A stretch of DNA of 64,000 bases from Patiria miniata (Eukaryota > Echinodermata > Asteroidea > Valvatida > Asterinidae). Position numbers and translations under genes: made by a program. The DNA is taken from contig NW_024037056.1 in assembly GCF_015706575.1 (NCBI RefSeq), positions 3,372,109-3,436,108 on the forward strand, read 5' to 3'. Shown here piece after piece: positions 34,601-45,413 of the stretch (position 1 is the stretch's first letter; each line of letters starts with the position of its first letter). A model generated the notes under the pieces. The model saw only the letters and a program-made list of their open reading frames with translations. It ran no database searches and was not told the DNA's origin.

Positions 34601-37554
34601 ACTCCTCTTTGTCTCAGTTACAAGATCCTATTCTTGGATGTCCTCTTTCCTCTGGATGTGAAGAAGATCATCTTCGTCGACGCTGATCAGATCGTCCGGG
34701 CGGACCTGCAGGAACTGGCCAGTCTGGACCTCCAGGGGGCGCCCTACGGCTACACACCATTCTGCTCCAGTCGCACCGAGATGGACGGATTCAGGTTCTG
34801 GAATTCCGGATACTGGAAGAGCCATCTGGCAGGCCGCAGATATCACATCAGGTACAGGGAGGGTTGGAGAGTAGGGGTGGAGCTACGTGCTAAAAAGAAG
34901 GGTGGATTAGTATAAGATTAGTAGATTAGATTCGTACAAACAGAATTTGGTAAAAAACATTTTACAAGGGTCCAGTTGCATAAATCATTGCATTGATGCT
35001 GTTGCCGTCTTTCCTACAGTGCGTTGTACGTCGTCGATTTGGTGAAGTTCCGCAAGATAGCTGCAGGGGACCGGTTGAGAGGACAGTACCAGGCACTGAG
35101 TCAAGATCCGAATAGTTTATCCAATCTGGATCAAGTGAGTAGCAAGGCAGATTGTTTATGCACAACGCCAAACCAAAAACGAACATGACAAATTTATAGT
35201 TTTTTTTTTTTTAAGGTATCAAGCCTTAAAGTCTGAACACCAGTTTGAAGAATGATATAATTGTAATAGAGCATCAAATTAGGTTTTGCCTTTCACCGAC
35301 GTTTAAACACTGTATACTCAGTGTGTTACCTCCCGAGTGAAAGTTGGAAAAAATCACTCGGGTGGGACTCGAACCCACGACCTCCTGCTTTCTAGTGCAG
35401 ATGTCTTACCACTCGACCACCGAGCTAACGCTAATCTTGCTAACGCTAATCTTGTAATAGAGCAAAAATGTGGGCCATTCCTCAACAATGTTCGACGCCA
35501 TTTTTTTAAATGTTGTCTTTCAATATATTACAATTTTTTTTTCCCTGATGGAGCCATAAGAGCCTACTGTGCTGGGGAAGTACAGGTAGTAACGGGCAGG
35601 GTGGAACAGAGCTACTTGATTCATTTCTAAAACAATGAGCATATTTTTTTCACCTCATTTTCAGGATCTTCCCAACAACATGATCCACCAGGTGGCCATC
35701 TACTCCTTGCCTCAGGAATGGCTGTGGTGTGAGACGTGGTGCAGTGATGCTCAAAAGCCAGCCGCTAAGACGATAGACTTGGTAAGGGGCGGGGCAGTTA
35801 ATAGTCGAATCGGGGAGGGGGATGGGCTAGGTTGTCTTCAGGCTGGGAGAGAGGGGGGGGGGGGGAGACAATCACAGGTGTATCTAGTACCCTGAAGTTG
35901 AATACCAACTTTTATTAACATGCTTGTTTTACCTTTGCAATATATGGATGTTTAAACTTGTTTGCAGTAAATATTGGTGAAGTTATTTTAAAAATCACAT
36001 GTTAACATATTGGCATCATCACCCTGATATTCTTGAACTGTCAATTGTTTGCCCTTTGTAGTGGTTGATTTTCAAAACGATAACCCGATTTCTTTTTTAA
36101 AAATGAGGACATCAGAAATATGTTTCCTATTTAAAAAGCTGAAATAGTCTTTTATTATTGTTATTGTTATTATTTGTTTTGGTAATGAAACCAAGGATTC
36201 CTCAAAAGCACCCTAGGCACTGTAGCCCGAGAGCCTGAAGAAACCTGTAGAGAGGAGACAATGAGAATAAGTTTTAGAGGTGGGAGGAAAACCCCAAAAG
36301 AATATTCTGGGAAAAACCTACAGAATCAGGCAGGGACTGAAAACCCAATCCACATATTGACCCAGGTGGGATTCGAACCCTGGTCACAGCGGTGGAAGGC
36401 GAGGAAAGTACCCCTACACCAACCTGACATGGAATATAATGGATTTATACAATATCCACCTGCTGACAGAAGAATATCTTCGCTAATTTTTGTCCTTTCA
36501 GTGTAACAACCCTCTCACCAAAGAGCCCAAACTTGTGAGTGCCGTACGCATCGTGCCCGAGTGGACAGGTTATGACAACGAGATCAAGTCGCTCCAGGAA
36601 CGAGTGGCTCAGGGGTTAACAACAAACGACAGTTTACCGACGGATGAGAAGACCCAGACTACAATAGATAGGCCTTCAGGTAAGGCAATTGAGTTGATCT
36701 TAGTTTTGTTTCAGATGTTATGCGCTCTGTGCACAAGTACCTCCCTCAGTGGCCAGAAAAGGAGAGTTGCGTATTTCGAATGATCCAAAGTTATTGGGAC
36801 GGGGATTAGTCTGCGAGACCATCGCAAGTTAAATTCAAACGTATTCGCGCGTTGACGACACCTGACACTCGCGCGCGAAGACGCTATTGGGTAGCTTTGT
36901 GCACATTCAGGATAAATAATTCATGCGCACTTTGCCCGCGAATCAGTACAGTACGCACACGCGGTGTCCCGTCCAAGGGCTCTCAAAAGTGGTAAAAACG
37001 CGCCCTCTTTTGTTGGAGCACAGAGACCATAATGTGAATTTTTTACAACTTTGAGACATTGAAATGAAATTGTCAGTATTCCTTTATGAAAAGAAAATCT
37101 TCTGACAAACATCTTTCAATCCAGTATTTGTTCACTTTGGACATTACTGACATAATAAGTAGAACTACTGAGAGACTTTTAAACAGTCAAACTGGTATTT
37201 TTTTTAAAAATTGATGAAAGTTTCCCTCAAATGCCTTGACATTTTTGTTAATTAATTTAAGAGTTTTCCACCAAATACTTGTTCTTGAAACACATTTACA
37301 ACTGTGATCTTGCCACCAAATTAGACGATTTTGAGTTTAACTGGCCCTTTTCAGAAATTGATGAAAACTTTCCCTTCAAATGTCTTGAAATTTTGTAAAT
37401 CAATCTTAGAGTATTCCACCAAATACTAGTTCTAGAAAATACACTTGTAACTGCGATTTTTCTATGAAGTTGTAAACATTTTGAGTCTTTGTGAAACTGT
37501 GAAACATGATTTTTTTTTCTAATTTTCTTTGCAGATGATCATTCTGAGTTATGA
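19653..37554 (+). CDS. UGGT1: UDP-glucose:glycoprotein glucosyltransferase (UGGT)
   Basis: Exons: 19653-19670 (tentative), 20418-20637, 21006-21136, 21488-21600, 22075-22255, 22398-22570, 22988-23088, 23369-23529, 23712-23803, 24096-24246, 25128-25247, 25714-25935, 26445-26573, 26811-26894, 27096-27176, 27563-27686, 27836-27934, 28396-28490, 28634-28840, 29149-29274, 29603-29704, 29932-30068, 30375-30560, 30968-31018, 31324-31462, 31632-31790, 32219-32304, 32526-32610, 32742-32836, 33230-33340, 33732-33816, 34071-34180, 34618-34851, 35020-35134, 35665-35781, 36502-36679, 37535-37554. Phases agree; 1545 aa (human UGGT1 1555). This ER-lumen enzyme re-glucosylates misfolded N-glycoproteins so that calnexin/calreticulin rebinds them. 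Signal peptide [18 protein letters not shown]; thioredoxin-like domains ([31 protein letters not shown]); GT24 catalytic domain from about 1245 with NYLSPTF, the [11 protein letters not shown] DxD metal site (about 1346), YGYTPFC and [10 protein letters not shown]. The C-terminus DDHSEL is a KDEL-like retrieval signal. UGGT1 versus UGGT2 cannot be separated; an invertebrate probably has one gene. Confidence 0.95.
19912..19934. repeat. Poly(G) tract
   Basis: An uninterrupted run of more than 20 G in UGGT intron 1. It is a slippage-prone homopolymer whose length is uncertain in any assembly. Confidence 0.85.
24325..24720. repeat. ~120-bp tandem repeat in UGGT intron 10
   Basis: Two full units and one decayed partial unit. 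Each holds several GCTAAATGCAACAA words, a CTGCAACAG..CTGTTGCA inverted pair and the segment CTTGGCACCAAGCAGTTACC. Copies start near 24334 and 24453. TGCAACA words continue to about 24720. Confidence 0.75.
26020..26215 (-). repeat. Degenerate tRNA-type SINE copy in UGGT intron 12
   Basis: Begins GCCTGAAGAAACCTAGAGAG and ends with GATTCGAACCTCGTTCGCAG..GAAAGTACCCACCTGAC. The same ordered blocks occur at 36230-36428, so the two are diverged members of one family. The GATTCGAACC block is an inverted box B. Confidence 0.55.
28200..28290 (-). repeat. Possible LINE/SINE 3' tail
   Basis: ATTCAATTCAATTCAAAC followed by ACATTTATTTCC resembles, on the minus strand, the short tandem 3' tails of non-LTR elements. 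No coding part is visible. Confidence 0.25.
28853..29090. repeat. 10-11-bp tandem array filling UGGT intron 19
   Basis: About twenty copies of an AATCACAAGTC-like unit with variants (CATAAGTC, CACATGTC, CAAAAGTC). The array takes up most of a ~300-bp intron, leaving only the splice sites and a pyrimidine-rich 3' end. Confidence 0.85.
29291..29530. repeat. CCAACCCAGC-type tandem array filling UGGT intron 20
   Basis: Degenerate 5- and 10-bp units (CCCAA, CCAGC, CCATTCAAAC), broken by one TAATCTTAACTTCTTAAAAA word that appears twice. The next intron along from the intron 19 array, with an unrelated unit. Confidence 0.85.
31858..32130 (+). repeat. Two abutting tRNA-derived SINE segments in UGGT intron 26
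   Basis: The first part (to about 31940) is a headless body with TTGTGTCCTTGGGCAAGCCA, the same body seen in the TSSK intron. A fresh pol III head follows: box-A-like GGCCTAGCGGTTAAG and box-B GGGTTCGAGCCC (about 31944-32025). Its tail starts ACACTTGTGGCCTTGAGCAA. Confidence 0.6.
35354..35426 (-). repeat. tRNA-Ser(AGA)-like sequence, probably a SINE head
   Basis: On the minus strand a ~73-nt cloverleaf-like segment has an acceptor stem GCTCGG/CCGAGT, a D-arm GGTCGAGTGGTAAGAC, an anticodon arm CTGCACTAGAAAGCAG (loop as in tRNA-Ser-AGA) and a T arm GTGGGTTCGAGTCCCAC. The long serine variable arm is missing, so a functional tRNA-Ser is unlikely. It lies in UGGT intron 34. Confidence 0.6.
36230..36428 (-). 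repeat. tRNA-type SINE copy in UGGT intron 35
   Basis: Better-preserved relative of the 26020-26215 copy: GCCTGAAGAAACCTGTAGAG, GGAGGAAAACCCC, GTGGGATTCGAACCCTGG (inverted box B) and GAAAGTACCCCTACACCAACCTGAC in the same order. Confidence 0.6.
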
Positions 37555-40500
37555 TGAAGGCTTTTGTGAACCACACACTGTAAAGTAGTATTTTCCAAAT
37601 CGATCAAAAGTGCTCGCACGCGATACTTCAAGGCTGCGTCTGATGCTCCTGTTTGGAGCTGTTGACTAGGTCTAGTCAATAAATGACAACATGGAGTCAT
37701 GCTGACAGTGAACGTGCAAGTTGACCTCAAAAACCTGCCAGATTTTACAAGAATACAGCGCATCCGGCACCATGTATAGGATCTACAGCCTGTGTAACGT
37801 CCTATTTATTGCATTTATTTTGTGCCCTGACTGGGCCCATCCAATCAAGGGGAATAAATTGGTATTTCGAGAGAAAAGCAAGCATTTCAATTTGCAACGT
37901 ATTGAAAATATTGTGAATTGATAACTATTATAAAATTAAAATTGTTGATCTCAAATTCAGTTCAATAGATCATGCAGATAACAAGTGGGTAAATTTTATA
38001 CACGGGAGTCTGTGACCAGACTAGTCAGCGTTTGGTACCAAGACACGTCGTCTGGCTAGACTTGAACTCTCTATGTACATAGCTGTAGCTACGGACGCCC
38101 GTTTCGAAGATGGCATAGAAGATTAGGCCAAACAAAAAAGTCTCCAGTTTCTGGTATGCGTGCGCGTCGCCGTAGCCATGCGCGTCGGCAAAATGAAAAA
38201 GTTTTTTTTCAATGAAAGATGATGTCTCAAAACCGCCAAACTCACTGGTTTGACTGGAATCCTGCTGCTGCACAATTTTAACGTGTTTTTAGATTGGGTT
38301 ATGGTCGAGAATAAGCTTTATGTGGCCTCTCTGGACTCCCATATATTTGCACTAAGTTTAGTCGGGCACCATTTTTGCAGTCATCAGCCGACATTTGAAG
38401 AAAAAAAATCAGGTTAAAAAAAAAAAAAGCTGCGTCGCCGCACCACTTTTTGGGCAAGCTCCATACCAGAAACCGGAGACTTTTTTTTTTTTTCCTTAGA
38501 AGATACACAGTAAATTCTTTTGCAACATTGAGGTTTTTCACACACGCTCAAATTTCCTTGTGACACTTTGTACTGTATATTGTATTTTTATTTCAGGTGC
38601 TTTGTTCACTAACCTAAACGGGATATTAATAAATTAACCTTCAATTTGTGCCATTGTTTTAGAGCCAGTTATGTGGAGAATATTACTATTTTGCTGTATT
38701 TATCTGAACTTTTTGTCTGTGCCAGGCTGATTTTTATGCAGTATTTGCTGGAAATGGCACCTACCAAAGTTAATTATTTGAAACAATGGTCACCATTAAA
38801 TTTTGACATGTGGCAATTACGTTAAAAAAGACAACGTGATAAACCTTGACAATAGGTTTAAGTTGCAAAAACATAAACAGAGTTAGTTCAATGCAACTTG
38901 CAGAAAAAGAATTGTACTAATCGATATAGGTGATAATCATGACAAAAACTTAAAATTATATTTTTATTTAAATTTCCGTCGGGAGTGCAGCTTTAAGCAG
39001 TGCCATGCTCTTTAACCACCGTAAAAAAGCTTAAGGAAACACCAGGAACTTTTGACTTGCATCAGAATATATACAATTTTGTACAAGGAAGGCCTTAAAT
39101 TAAAAACAATGGGATTTCTACCATTTAGAAGGGAAATTTGATGTTTTTTTCGGGGGGGGGGGGGGAGAGGAGATGTATTTATTGCAATTTTCATCACAAG
39201 AAACTGTTGCCTTCATCGAACTTTCAAATACGTGGTGATTTTGCTAATTCAGAGACTTTGAAAAAAACCCCAAAATTGTTGTGAACGACGCCCTCCTTTG
39301 AAGTAATATAGCGCCCTCTGTTGATGGCGCAATAATTTGAGACCCCATACATTTTGAAGAGCGCCCTCTGTTGATCATTCATATACCCGCATTTATGACT
39401 TTCCCATGCTCGTGCGAGGAAGTGTAGGCAATATTTTTTCATGCAATTCTATTTTAAGATTTTGCATTCAGAAAATATCCGATAAAAGCTCTCTTTCGTT
39501 GCATATAATATAGATTTATGGTGTTAATCAATAACTGTCTATGTGCTCTTTTTTAGCATTTTTTCCCCCCGTAAGATCCTCCGAATATAATTTTTTTTAA
39601 AGCAAAATGTTTGGGGCAAAACTTCGGATGGGACCGTGGGACATAATATTTGGGCCATTTTTCAGATGTATTTCTCATATAAAACTTGAACTCTTTACTA
39701 TGTTTGTCTGTGTTTGTTTGTTTTTTATTAATGAATAAAATGTATAAATCATAACTACACGAAATAACCTCTGTCGATGATTTACCACCATCCCTGCGGT
39801 TCAGTGCTTCGGACATCCGTTAGACAACGTTCACCCACGAGAAAAAAACAACATGTTAAGGATATATCCATAAATGCATCGGGTATTCGAATAACGGAAA
39901 TGGTGACAGTTGTGGTCCAGGTCAAAATAGTTGCATCAAGTTTCCATCAACACTAAGTTGACGTTGAATGCACACAGAAACAATTCCAATGATCAGATGG
40001 TTTAATTTTCAGGGATACATTGGAGTTTTCGACATGAAGACTCGGTTTATCTTAAGTACATTTTCCAAACTTTGAATTAAGCAAAAGTGTTGAGTAGGTG
40101 ATTGACCTACATGTCCCTTAAACAGGTTGACCGTGGTCTACCCATATTGTTTCCAGCATCTAAGATTCCAATAGGAAAAATGACTTGCAGTGCACCGAGT
40201 TCAATACTGGCTTGCTTGTCCCATGCTCGGACTGGTTCCATGACCAGTTTGTATCCATGCAATCACGCTTGCACGCGCGTGACTACTATTTGGTTCTTCC
40301 ATCCACTCAAATTGAGCACGGGAGCAAACTCCTCACACTCTGATGGTACCTGAAATCCTAAAATTCTCATTACTCCGAGTAGACTCTGATGATCATTAGT
40401 GTCTCGGGTTACCGTACGGGCAGGCTACATGCCGTCTCAAACACCAATTTAAGAAATAGATAGCCTATTCTCCCGCAAAGGTCTGCGCTAAGCTCATGGC

Positions 40501-42520
40501 ATGTGTCTCATTTCAAAGTGGAAAATTATGTTCAGCGAGAGTCTGGAATTTTCAGATGAAAGCCAGTCACAGTTCTGAAAGGAAGTTCATCCCTACATGC
40601 TATGGTTTGAGAGACCTCGCAAATTACAATAATTTCTAGGATTTGTTTTGCTAGTTTAGAATGCGTCACCACAAAAAATAAATAAAAAATGTCAATGTCA
40701 TGAAATAATTTTTGTTTCTTTTATTCGGATTCCAACCTCGTTATTAACGATTGTTGCTGTTGTTTATAAGATAGAGAAAAAAGATTTTATCTTCATTTCT
40801 GTGCAACTTTCATCCATCATTAGCGTTAAAAAGTACTTCAACGCGTTTCCTAATCGATGCTCCGCGCAAATGAGTCATACTTTTTCTTCCCCCCCCCCAG
40901 GAAAAAAATCTGTCGGCGAAGCCACCAAAACTGCGGCCGATAGCCATTCCGCTTTTCGTATTCATTTGATTCATGCATTAAAATGTACTCCCTTAATAAC
41001 AGCCTTGCACATATTCCATTTAGGGCCTAGCTCATTAATATGCTGACCGTCTAAAAACCCGCGTCCGACCTGAACAGCAGATGAAATTCAATTATTATCG
41101 ATTGCCGTAAATCTTCTGCATAAACGCTCAACCTAGCTACAATGAAATGTCACGAAGCGCGGTGGATGGTCCGAGCAGCTGCGCATACCGGGCATCCCGC
41201 ATTCATTCCAGGCGGGGTGAATGATTACCCGGACGGTTGACAAGCATAGATGGTGCACGGTCAACGCTCTTCACCAAGTCTTTATTACAAGTTTGGTTGG
41301 AAGAACGATTGCTACACGAAAACCTTCTTTGCTATTTCTAAATCATTATTAAAAGACGAGGTTTTCATTCTTGTTCATCAAATGCATAGATTTGTACTTG
41401 AAATTTTCTTTAACTGATTGATGACTACAAAAACAAAAACAAAACAAAACCAACCTAAAAATTACACATTGTGTCGGCAAAAAAAAAATATTCTAGATTT
41501 TCTTACGGGAAACGTGACCTTAAAAATGAAGAGTGCTTCATTATATAAGAATCGAAACTTACATAATTTTTCACATTTCTATTTCAACTGCTTGTCCTGA
41601 AAACTTGGAAATGAAATGTTTTTTTTTTGCTAAGCCTTCAGTTGTTATGTTGCTAAGTCACCTTTTTGAAACAAACGTTTGTATTTTTTTGGTGTAATAA
41701 AATTCAATTTGTAAATTTCTAGAGAAGGCTGAATTAATTATCAACTTATTCTATAAAGAGTACTTCTTACTCAAAAGATACAATCATATTTTCCTTCATG
41801 ATTTGCTTCCCAAACGGCCCTCTCAATCCACCGAATCGTGAAGTTGAGCCAAGACCGACACTCCGCGCAGTTCATGAATGAATATACGTACACACACATA
41901 AACACATTTCAGCAAATATTTAATTCATTATCATTTCGCATTCTGCCATTAACTTAGGGATGGGCCGTACAATCTTGAGACGATGGTTCGTGTGGCTGTG
42001 CCAGTGGTGTTGAACATCCATCATTCTGGATTATCACATGGTGGACTCATTGCAAAGCAGAGAAATATGACTGCATTTTTTATTAGCCGTATTGTTATTA
42101 ATTTCTACACAGGCAGAGCATTTCAACTTTCATATATAACTTATGTAAATTGTGTGATACAATCGACTTGTAGAAGGTTTTATGATTCAAGCTTCATCAT
42201 TGTGAATTAAAATCACAAAATGACTTTATTTTCATCGTTACCAATGTAAATGTGTTAAACGCATGCGGTAAAATTATAGCATGCAGAGGACATTGTTCTA
42301 TATTTTCAATTCGAAGATTAATGTCAAAAACCATAAGTTGCCAAAATAAAAAAGTTCAATGAAAACTTGCAACGATTCTTGATGTTTTAGTTCTTCGATT
42401 GGTGTGGGCTTTTAAATGAGAAAGAAAATACATTTTGATTGTTTTCCCAATATTTTTGAAATAAGAAGGCCTGCAGTCTGTGTATGTGTCTCTGATGGTT
42501 TTGTTTGATAATATTTACAG
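37555..42520. other. UGGT 3' UTR and gene-poor spacer
   Basis: UGGT 3' UTR with a likely poly(A) signal AATAAA near 38630. A pair of inverted segments (CTCCAGTTTCTGGTATG at about 38140 and CATACCAGAAACCGGAG at about 38462) suggests a ~340-bp inverted-repeat element. Two GCGCCCTCTGTTGA words lie at 39311 and 39361. A minus-strand stretch at 40130-40345 reads open except for one stop. I found no supported gene. Confidence 0.45.
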
Positions 42521-42702
42521 TCAAACTTTACGTTGAAGATGATTGGGATGTTCTGCATTCCAATGCGCGCAGCGCCAGCTGGATTCCGTTGAGTAGCGGT
42601 GATGTCAAGTTGACGAGGAACTGTGAGAGAATGACATGTGATGTAAACATCCAGATGTTCAGACTTGTTACTGATTTTCACTCCCGCTTGGTTTACCAAT
42701 GA
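42521..42702 (+). CDS. Orphan candidate terminal exon, unknown protein
   Basis: A good acceptor (TTTGATAATATTTACAG) precedes an open frame with two-base overhang, VKLYVEDDWDVLHSNARSAS..LVYQ and then TGA. A ~310-base AT-rich trailer follows with AATAAA at 43015-43020. I do not recognise the domain and found no upstream exon. The opposite strand is also open here (SEHLDVYITCHSLTVPRQL), so the coding strand is uncertain. Confidence 0.25.
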
Positions 42703-45413
42703 ATCATGGATGATGTTTTGATGTTTTTTTAAATATATTTTAAAAATATCCTTTATAGTTTTATTTTAACCTATAATTGGATCTTAATGTCTTTTTGAAA
42801 ATACTTTTGTGTCCTGTTTTTATTCCATCGTTTTATGTGAATGTTTAAATTGATTTTTTTTTTATTACTGAATTATAATGACTGTGCTGTATTGTATAAT
42901 GTTTGTATTTTGCTTGTTGTCTGGACAGCCTTTGGTGAAATGATTTAGTTCACTTCTAGGTAATCCTCGGGTCTGTCTTTTTCTGTAAGTGTCATTTTAT
43001 TGTGTGTGCCTGATAATAAATAAATAAATACATTTTAGAAAAATTAAAAAAAGATTATAGTTTCTTTTTGGCTATGGTGTTTCAAACACATTTGAAATCA
43101 CTAGTTCGAGATTAGTCCTCAACGGTTACTCTTCCTTTCAGGAATATCAAGTTGGGTTTAGTACCCCGAAGACGTTGTTCTTAAAAAAGCTTTGAAATTG
43201 TGGCACAAATTCGGTAAGACGTGTTATATAGCACCGATATAGCACCGATGAATGAATCGTCCTAATTTGCCTATGCTCTGGAAGACACTACAGAAACGAG
43301 AAAAGCTTAACGAGAAAAGCAGACCTGTAAGTGCATAATGGAGACATCACGAACTAAATCAGCTGCAATTGGAGCTGTGCCCAAACCAGCCATGCATGAC
43401 ATGTAGATGTTCAGGCGATTCAAGGACTACAACTCGTTGCTGGATTAAGATATCGCTGGTTCATAGAGAGGTAGTTAGCTCTCCACACATCATTAGTTTA
43501 ACGACAGTTCATATGTTTACTACGGTACGGGTATCCTTACATGTACACGGCAAGTGTAGTATTGCATTAATTAACGTGCAGTAATACATATTCAGACTGG
43601 ACTCAAATATGCTAATGTCATTGGAGGATTTGTAGGTGAAAATGAAATGGGAAAATTGTCAACTCTCAATTTTAACCGGCCGTGGCGATACAAAGGAGAG
43701 AAATTCACCATGCGCTGGTGTTTACTGCTCATAGGTTTGCAATGCCCAAGTTATTCTGACGAAAAGATGAACAAGGCTCCCTTTATCCTTCGCTGAAGAT
43801 TCTAAATATGGCCCTTTTGATTCTACAACAAAAGGCATTTTCATACGAAAGCGGCTATTGACAAGAATACAACAGGTCCTGTGTTCACAGCAGTACACAA
43901 AAAAATACGCGGCCTTGAACGCGTACATTTTTTGAGGAGATGAATTTTATAAAACCGACAACGAATTCACACTTTCTTCTTATCTTTTGCAAAGAAATAA
44001 ACGAAAAAAATTACCATCTAAAATTAAACTATTAATTTACAGTTTTTGAAGGAAAATAAATCGAGTTAAGCAACAACTGGGTTTTGATAGGATATCAATA
44101 TTTACTTATCATTTTTGACTGAATTTCGTAATCCACAAAATATCACCTTTACACTTCCAATTTCTATTCCACAGATATTCTGTGCATATAAATGACCTCT
44201 GCGGAAACTCGTTACTCTAGCAAGTGAAGAATTTTACAACCAAAAAAAAATGGGTCTATTCTTTAGAATCGCATAGGTGACACCTGAAGGGCCCATGTAA
44301 TGGAATTATTAAAAATGCAATCCTTGAATTGTATATCTGTGTTCCGTTTCACTTTATTTTGAATCTTCATATTTCCATTTCAAGGACGTTGGTGGATTTT
44401 ATTTATGCTAATGAATTTCCATATTCATGAGCAAAACTGTGATGTCATTCAAGGCACAAACTTCAGTTTCACATCTATTTCAGCATAAAAAGTCACCATA
44501 TGTTTAGTGGTTTGCTGACTGCTGTGGTTATTTTTCTGCTTTTAGTGGTTATGTAGACAGTAAGACACTGAGAAAATATATTCACGAATGTTTTTAATAA
44601 GCAGAATTTTGGATTTACAAATTGAAGAGAAAACCCCTAATCTGAAGGGTGTGTTCCTGAAGTGACGTCACAGAAACAGCGCCCTCCGCTGTCAAGATAA
44701 GCATGAAACATTTTAAATGTAAAAAAAAAAAAGGTCTTTGCAAAAGTTTTACCAAAAAGGCATGTCTCATAGTTTTTATACATTTTAGAGGAATGGATAT
44801 TCGCTACAATTATGTTCCAGTGTAAAGTTCATTTCATGGACCCTTTCAGAATAAACAACGAAGTCATTACTAATATTTGGTCCTTTATGTTTTTCAATAT
44901 TTCCTGGTTTGTTTTTAATGGCCGTTCTTTTCTCAGTAGACTGTTACTAAGAAAACACAGATTCAAAAGCCATTACATTACCGATTCTTCTGGGATCCAT
45001 ACCATGACGTCACTGTCTTGAATAGCCAAATAAATTTTAGGTAGGCATACTGATTCAGTAGTAATTGTGATGAAAAGAAAAAGTATGCTTGGCTTAATGA
45101 GAAACAGAACTTAAAATATGCATCTCTAGTGATGTTTAATAAAAGTGTTTTATATATATGCAGGTAAGCTTCTTTCAGCTTATCTGATGATGTATGAAAT
45201 GTACGCTATAATTCGGGACATATACACACGAGGACATACTAAAATTGATTATGTCCTTGCCAAAAAATGTCATTTAGTGCACGTTTCCCTTAAAACTATA
45301 GTTCAAGCAGTCCATGTATGCATCAGCTTCCATTAAAAAAAACCCATTATATTTTGACAAGAAACCAAGATCAAACGATTTAATAATCATCGTGTAAACG
45401 AAACGTCTCTTTT
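42703..45413. other. Gene-poor AT-rich stretch
   Basis: Holds the presumed trailer of the orphan exon and a ~290-bp dispersed repeat copy at 43681-43970. No convincing exon. Confidence 0.4.
43681..43970 (+). repeat. Dispersed repeat, copy 1
   Basis: Shares ordered blocks with 47433-47729: CGTGGCGATA, TCATTCAGACGAAAAG-like, AAATATGGCCCTTTTGA, ACGCGGCCTTGAA and a GATAACGAA-like end. Same orientation, 3.75 kb apart, clearly diverged. Function and class unknown. Confidence 0.6.

Noticed and set aside
35354-35426. Functional tRNA-Ser gene
   Set aside because: The long variable arm required for serine tRNA is missing, the acceptor stem is imperfect and the flanks look like a dispersed repeat.
40130-40345. 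Minus-strand stretch reading VPSECEEFAPVLNLSGWKNQ and, after one TGA, GYKLVMEPVRAWDKQ
   Set aside because: No clear splice sites, family match or neighbouring exon. Possibly an old pseudo-exon but not supportable.
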